64,000 nt of DNA from Amorphophallus konjac (Eukaryota > Streptophyta > Magnoliopsida > Alismatales > Araceae): the NCBI GenBank assembly GCA_022559845.1, contig CM040120.1, positions 308,734,740-308,798,739 on the forward strand, read 5' to 3'. Position numbers and translations under genes: made by a program. The notes under the pieces were generated by a model. It was not told the origin of the DNA and made no database searches. It saw only the letters and a program-made list of their open reading frames with translations. Every line of letters begins with the position of its first letter. The stretch's first letter is position 1. Of this stretch, positions 59,037 to 64,000 are shown piece by piece.

Positions 59037-60287
59037 CTAGTCCGAGGGTGGAGAGAGTGGAGCATGTGACCTTCTAAGTAAAGTCATCATTTCTTCAAAC
59101 ATCCTGGTTTGGGCGTCCAGAGCAGTAGTGTTTGCTTCAAGAAAGGAGGTGACCCTTTGGAAAGATTGAGTGTGGGCAACATGGGAAATCCTCAAGTCAG
59201 TTACTTTATTGATAAGGGCATCCATTCTCTCCCCATACTTGTCTAGTCGGCAATCTATTGAATCCAATCTTTCAGTGATCAACTTAGGAAACCCATCAGG
59301 CAGTGCTTCAACAGGAAGTTCTAGTTGTAGAGGTTGATCTGCTTCATCTTCTTCACTGGCCTCTTCTTCTTCTGAGTTGACTTGTTGTTGAACTTGACCA
59401 GATTTGATCTTACGAACCAGTACACCATCTATTAATTCATAATGCATATTCTTGCAAATTGTGGGGATGGAGTAAATGTCATTCTCACGACTTGTGTGAT
59501 ATCTTTCTTTGGACAAATTAATACCAGCTGATTCAAAGAGTGTTGTCAAAGCTGCTGCATATGGTAGAGTGCGGTTTGTATGCTGCATGCATGCCGATAT
59601 GTGAAGCAATATAGTAGCAGGGAAATTAATTGGGAGACCCTTCATAAGACAGAAAAATAGGAACATGTGGAATTCAGTTACTTTGTCTCTTCCACCACCC
59701 TTTGGTATAATAATGGTCGTCATCATGTGGTGTAGAATGCGCTGCAAGGAGGGAAAACGGTTTGCATTCAGGCCGGCGACGGACCTGTCTCCTATTTCCT
59801 CAGAGGTCATCATTTGATAGACCTCTTCTTCATCAAAATCAAGATCACCAAATGTGTAACCTTCATGATATGGTAGACCGAGAGCTCTACCCACAAATTC
59901 AGGAGTCAAGGTGATCACTTCACCATTTACAACAGTAAACTGCTTGTTTGCCTTGATTGACATATTGCCATAAAACTGAATCACCAGCTTGTAATAGACC
60001 CGACGGTGTGCAGACATGAAATGATCAAGATTAGGTTGACTACAGATGATATCCACTAAGCCTGGCAGGTATTCAACCAAGTTCATAAAATCTACTGCAC
60101 GAGAGCAGAGGATATTTCTGTGAGCAGCTTTGTTACCGGAGGCCAAGGCTTGTGATTTCATTGCTTCTAGCTCTTTATCCTTGGATCGTATCTCTCTTGC
60201 GCAGCTGGAACTCTCTCGCTGACGAGCAGAACGGCTGGATTCCTCCCCCTGATGAGAAGGCCGCCTTTTGGGTGCCATCTGAATCAC
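59037..60287 (-). CDS. Intact env-like/plant transposon-type accessory ORF of the SIRE element (416 aa)
   Basis: The open frame has no stop or frameshift. An acidic/basic N-terminus (MIQMAPKRRPSHQGEESSRS) is followed by a folded-looking part with FYGNMSIKANKQFTVVNGE, ITLTPEFVGRALGLP and a Met/Leu-rich region, similar to the putative plant transposon protein domain (PF20167 type) often found downstream of pol in SIRE-like and other plant elements. An acidic stretch (NSEEEEASEEDEADQ) and a C-terminal coiled coil (ERLDSIDCRLDKYGERMDAL and on) follow. I see no signal peptide or clear membrane segment, so a true envelope role is not supported. The start could be the ATG at 60287 or the second Met four codons later. 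Its function is unknown. Confidence 0.75.
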   Translation of the reverse strand: MIQMAPKRRPSHQGEESSRSARQRESSSCAREIRSKDKELEAMKSQALASGNKAAHRNILCSRAVDFMNLVEYLPGLVDIICSQPNLDHFMSAHRRVYYKLVIQFYGNMSIKANKQFTVVNGEVITLTPEFVGRALGLPYHEGYTFGDLDFDEEEVYQMMTSEEIGDRSVAGLNANRFPSLQRILHHMMTTIIIPKGGGRDKVTEFHMFLFFCLMKGLPINFPATILLHISACMQHTNRTLPYAAALTTLFESAGINLSKERYHTSRENDIYSIPTICKNMHYELIDGVLVRKIKSGQVQQQVNSEEEEASEEDEADQPLQLELPVEALPDGFPKLITERLDSIDCRLDKYGERMDALINKVTDLRISHVAHTQSFQRVTSFLEANTTALDAQTRMFEEMMTLLRRSHAPLSPPSD

Positions 60288-61181
60288 CGGACAGATTAGA
60301 AACTCTAGAGGCTTTCTAGATCGTGTTGGTTCGAGAAGAGGAGCCCCTCACGCAGAAATAGTGACTCTCCAAATACCATGGCCTTACCTCAGTGGATCTG
60401 GGAGGAAGATGGATGCTTGCGGACGCAGCCAAGAAGGAACCCGCGAGTAGCCACCTGTTAGATCTCGCCTTTAGGGCTAGAGCGGCTTTGGGTTGCAAGA
60501 GAGGGTTTCAAGGCTTCCAAGAGGTGGTGGCTGGTCGATCTAGGGAGCTGGGGCATTATTATAGTGTTAGGGTTGAAGAAGAGGGCGTTCACGCCCTTTC
60601 CGAAATGGGACGGTTCGCATTTTACCGCGACCGCCCGTAATGGGTAGACCCACGGGTAGCCCGAGCCCCGGTTTAGAGCGAACTGACAGGGGTCGACCCC
60701 ATGGGTCGACCCATCCCCTATTTTGATGGAGATTCCCTTTTAAAATGAAGACATGGAGTACCAAGGAGGACAGGCTCAATTCCCCACTGATTAAAACATA
60801 TGAAGGTCAAGTAAATAAGATATATTTGAGGTTTGAATCAATTGGGGAGGATGTTTCAAGGAAGCGATAGATTCCCTTAGAAGTTTATTTACCAAACTCT
60901 CCATAGTTCAGATTTCGATTGATCAGCTCCACAGAGATGCACTTGTTTAACAAAAAAATAGTGTGGCCATAGAAGAGTGCAAAGAAAGGGTTCATACATA
61001 TTTAATAGAAGAAATGCAATTCATACAAAGGTGGAGATTTCACACAATTCAATTTATTTGCAATTCAAGCAAAATGGTGCATATGCATGAAGAAGGAGAC
61101 CCATCGAATGCAACTATATGAAAGACACAAATGCATGATATGCATGCTAGCAACACTAAGTATGATGCAAAATGCAGAACC
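60288..61181. other. Spacer between SIRE pol and the env-like ORF
   Basis: About 0.9 kb with no supported gene. It contains one GGGTCGACCC-type double palindrome (60689-60714), the same word as in the LTR, and GGGTAGACCCACGGGTAGCC nearby (60639-60660), which looks like a diverged copy. Confidence 0.65.
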
Positions 61182-64000
61182 TCAAGAATCCGACTCCTCT
61201 ATTCTACAAACCCCTAACTCTCTCCTGAAGGATGTAAATTTTTCTTCATTTAGTGGTTTGGTAAATATGTCGGCAATTTGATTATTTGTTTCAATGAAGT
61301 TTATTTCAACATCACCCTTACTAACATGATCACGAATGAAATGATGCCTAATTTTGATATGCTTCGTTCTAGAGTGATGAACCGGATTTTTTGACAAGTT
61401 TATAGCAGAGGTGTTATCGCACAAAATTAAGGTGTTTTTGAAGGAGATGCTGTAGTCAATCAATTGTTGTTGGATCCAAAGCACCTGGGCAATGCAACTA
61501 CCAAGAGCCACATATTCGGCTTCGGCGGTTGACAAGGCCACTGAATTTTGTTTCTTGGAGGCCCATGAGACCATGCATCCCCCAAGGAACTGGCAATACC
61601 CACTGGTGCTCTTTCGATCCACTTTACAACCCGCATAATCGGCGTCAGAATAAGCAATCAGTTCAAAGCTCGAATTACGCGGAAACCATAAGCCAAATGT
61701 ACTGAACCAGCAATATATCTAAAAATACGTTTCACGGCCGACATGTGTGTTTCTTTCGGATCAGACTGAAATCTCGCACACAAGCAAACTGTAAACTGAA
61801 TGTCGGGCAGGCTGGCAGTTAAATACAACAGCGATCCTATCATGCTTCTAAAGAGCTTTTGATCCACGGATTTACCTTTCTCATCTTGATCGAGTTTGAT
61901 TGAGGTTGACATGGGTGTGGGTTGAGGTTTCACCTTACTGAAATTGTACTTTGTGAGTAAGTCTCGAGCATACTTCCTTTGGTATATGAAGATATCATCC
62001 ACCATTTGTTTGACCTGCAAGCCCAAGAAGAAGGTCAATTCTCCCATCATACTCATTTCAAACTCACCTTGCATAAGTTTGGCAAAGTTTTCACTCAAGG
62101 TGACGTCAGTAGAGCCAAAAATTATGTCATTGACATACACTTGAACAATTAAAACTTTCTTACCATTTACTCTGGTAAACAAGGTTTGATCAATGTTACC
62201 ACGTTTGAACCCATTATCGACAAGGAAAGAACTCAGCCTCTCGTACCAAGCGCGGGGAGCTTGTTTCAACCCGTAAAGCGCCTTGTCCAATTTGTAAACA
62301 TAATCTGGATAAGCGTGATCTTCAAATCCTGGAGGCTTCTCTACATACACATCCTCCTGTATGAAGCCATTCAAAAATGCACTTGTCACATCCATTTGAA
62401 AAAGTTTAATATCATGATGGCATGCAAATGCTAAAAGAATTCTTACAGCCTCAAGTCTTGCCACAGGGGCAAAAGACTCATCAAAGTTAATTCCTATCTC
62501 TTGGCTATAGCCTTTGGCTACAAGCCTAGCCTTATTCCTAATTACCACTCCTTGATCATTTAACTTGTTTCGGAAAATCCATTTGGTTCCGATCACGGAG
62601 TGGCTTTTAGGACGTGGCACAAGGAACCACACTTTGTTCCTTTGGAACTGGTGTAGTTCATCCTGCATGGCTAAGATCCAAGAATTATCCTTTAAGGCTT
62701 CATCAAGAGAGTGTGGTTCAAATTGAGAGAACAATGCTAGATAATCCAAAATGTCAACTTCCCTTGATGAAGATCGAGTTTTCACTCTATCTTCTACATT
62801 ACCAATCACATTCTCGGAAGGATGGCTTTTGTGGAAAATCCATTGTCGAGGAAGCTGCTGTCCTTGTTGATTTTCATCATCCTTGCTTTCCGATCCTTCT
62901 CCTAGAGTTGCTTGACCTTGTGCCGCCTTTGGTGGAATCTCTTCACTGGTTTCTTCTTCTTCATCCTGCAATTTTGAGCTTTTATCAACATTCTCATTCC
63001 ATGATTCATCTATAATAACATGAGGGCTCTCCTCTACAACAAGAGTTCTCAGGTTATAAACCCGATATGCTCTAGAAGTAAGAGAGTACCCAAGAAAGAT
63101 TCCGCGATCGCTTTTTGCATCGAATTTGCCCAAATCTGATTTTCCATTATTAAGAATATAGCAAATTGATCCAAATGGTTTCAAGTGAGAGATATTTGGC
63201 TTCTTACCTTTAAAGAGTTCATATGGGGTTTTTCTCAAGATTGGTCTTACCATAGCTCGGTTTATGATGTAGCATGCCGTGCTAACGGCTTCCGCCCAAA
63301 AGTACCTAGGAAGGTTGTTCTCGCTTAGCATTGTCCGAGCCATCTCAATAAGGGTGCTGTTCTTTCTCTCCACGATGCCATTTTGTTCTGGAGTTCTTGG
63401 TGCTGAAAATGTATGCGAGTATCCGTGCTCCCTACAAAATTCATCAAAATCAGTGTTCTCGAACTCCTTACCATGATCACTTTGAATTCTCTTGATGGAA
63501 CATCCCTTCTCAATCTCCACTTTCCTGCAAAAACCTTCAAACTCCTTCAAAGCATCATTTTTATGTGACAAAAAGTATACCCAACAAAATCGTGAGAAGT
63601 CGTCTACAATGACAAAGCCATATAACTTACCACCTAGACTGTGAGTTCTACTAGGACCAAACAAATCAATATGAAGAACTTCAAGAGGCCTAGTGGTAGT
63701 CACATCATTCTTGCTTTTGAAATAGGCTCTTGTTTACTTACCTTTGCTGCATGCCTCACACACTTTGTCAGGTTCAAACTTCAGCTTTGGCATCCCAACA
63801 ACTAAATCATTTCTGGACAACTTTGAAAGAACGTTAAAACTGGCATGCCCAAGACGGCGATGCCACAACCAAGCATTGTCAGAGTTATTTACAGCTAAGC
63901 AAAGATTATTGTGTGATGTGTCATCTAAGTCTATCATATATACATTATTTTGTCTAACGCCTATGAACATTATTTCCTGTGTGGTTTTATTTACAACCGT
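61182..64000 (-). pseudogene. SIRE pol: integrase, RT and RNase H, open at the window end
   Basis: Right to left: GAG-pre-integrase (WLWHRRLGHASFNVL), a TAA at about 63734 where Gln is expected, integrase with LHIDLFGPS, IQSDHGKEFE and QNGIVERKN (the catalytic D, D, E), then RT with FQMDVTSAFLNG and LYGLKQAPRAWYERL. The RT active site reads VYVNDIIFG (about 62133-62144), Asn in place of the first catalytic Asp of YVDD. One missing base near 61691 shifts the frame before RNase H, which then reads KSTSGYCQFLGG, STAEAEYVAL and TKHIKIRHHFIRD to the stop at 61182. Protein from this copy would lack reverse transcriptase activity. Gag and protease lie right of the window. Confidence 0.93.

Larger units (their letters stand above)
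56674..64000 (-). mobile_element. Second SIRE-type copia element, 5' part outside the window
   Basis: From left: the 3' LTR (56674-58395), the polypurine tract, non-coding sequence, an env-like accessory ORF (59037-60287), a 0.9-kb spacer, then the pol frame from 61182 to the window end. It sits in the 3' non-coding part of the first SIRE element. The left end TGTTGTTCCC could also be read 3 bases later. This order (pol, then an extra ORF, then multiple polypurine tracts) is that of SIRE/Maximus elements. Confidence 0.87.

Noticed and set aside
59037..60287. True envelope glycoprotein
   Set aside because: No signal peptide, membrane segment or cleavage site is visible; similarity is to plant transposon-type proteins.

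Overview
The window is nuclear DNA of a flowering plant whose genome is packed with LTR retrotransposons. I cannot name the species. The evidence is tRNA-iMet primer sites, Tekay, TAT/Ogre and SIRE-type retroelements, a hAT element with an 8-bp target duplication, a piece of a plant HSP110 gene, and spliced plant mobile domain genes with GT-AG introns. No functional single-copy host gene is visible; almost everything is nested mobile DNA.

Layout. (1) A minus-strand Tekay chromovirus (Ty3/gypsy) is the outermost host. Its 3' LTR runs off the left edge, and its gag-pol fragments lie at 12836-13322, 16776-19805 and 23108-23376. It was hit five times: by a complete plus-strand chromovirus (2230-12150, TSD aagag), a 1,024-bp hAT element (13323-14346, TSD ccatatcc), a 2.4-kb LTR-like insertion carrying the end of an HSP110 gene (14371-16770, TSD ttgct), a 3.3-kb solo LTR-like insertion (19811-23102, TSD atggt/atgat) and another gypsy LTR starting at 23377. 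(2) That last LTR was split by a complete minus-strand copia element (24053-32643, TSD gaccc) and then by a minus-strand TAT-type gypsy element (about 33079 to beyond 51971). (3) The TAT element has the usual gag, protease, RT, two RNase H domains and integrase. It also carries two spliced genes on the opposite strand: a seven-exon plant mobile domain (PMD) gene and a two-exon gene of a related type. It was hit by a SIRE-type solo LTR (34523-36127) and by a SIRE-type copia element at 51972. (4) That SIRE element was hit near 56674 by a second SIRE element, which fills the right end of the window. Nesting is five levels deep.

The most striking pattern is not a gene. Several unrelated elements each carry their own short inverted-repeat word, repeated many times in their non-coding parts with regular geometry. 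The TAT element has more than 20 units of half-site (8 bp), spacer (8 bp), inverted half-site (8 bp), mostly in pairs 32 bp apart, around and within its antisense PMD gene. The SIRE solo LTR has five pairs of a GTCGAC-centred word at exactly 22 bp. The first SIRE LTR has about 16 consecutive hairpins in 470 bp. The second has double GGGTCGACCC palindromes, the copia leader has four hairpins with covarying arms, and the Tekay LTR has 29-bp dyads. I did not find this described in what I know and flag it as the main candidate for an undescribed system.

Most coding regions are decayed by nonsense substitutions that look like cytosine deamination (CAG to TAG, CGA to TGA) with few frameshifts, as expected of heavily methylated transposons.
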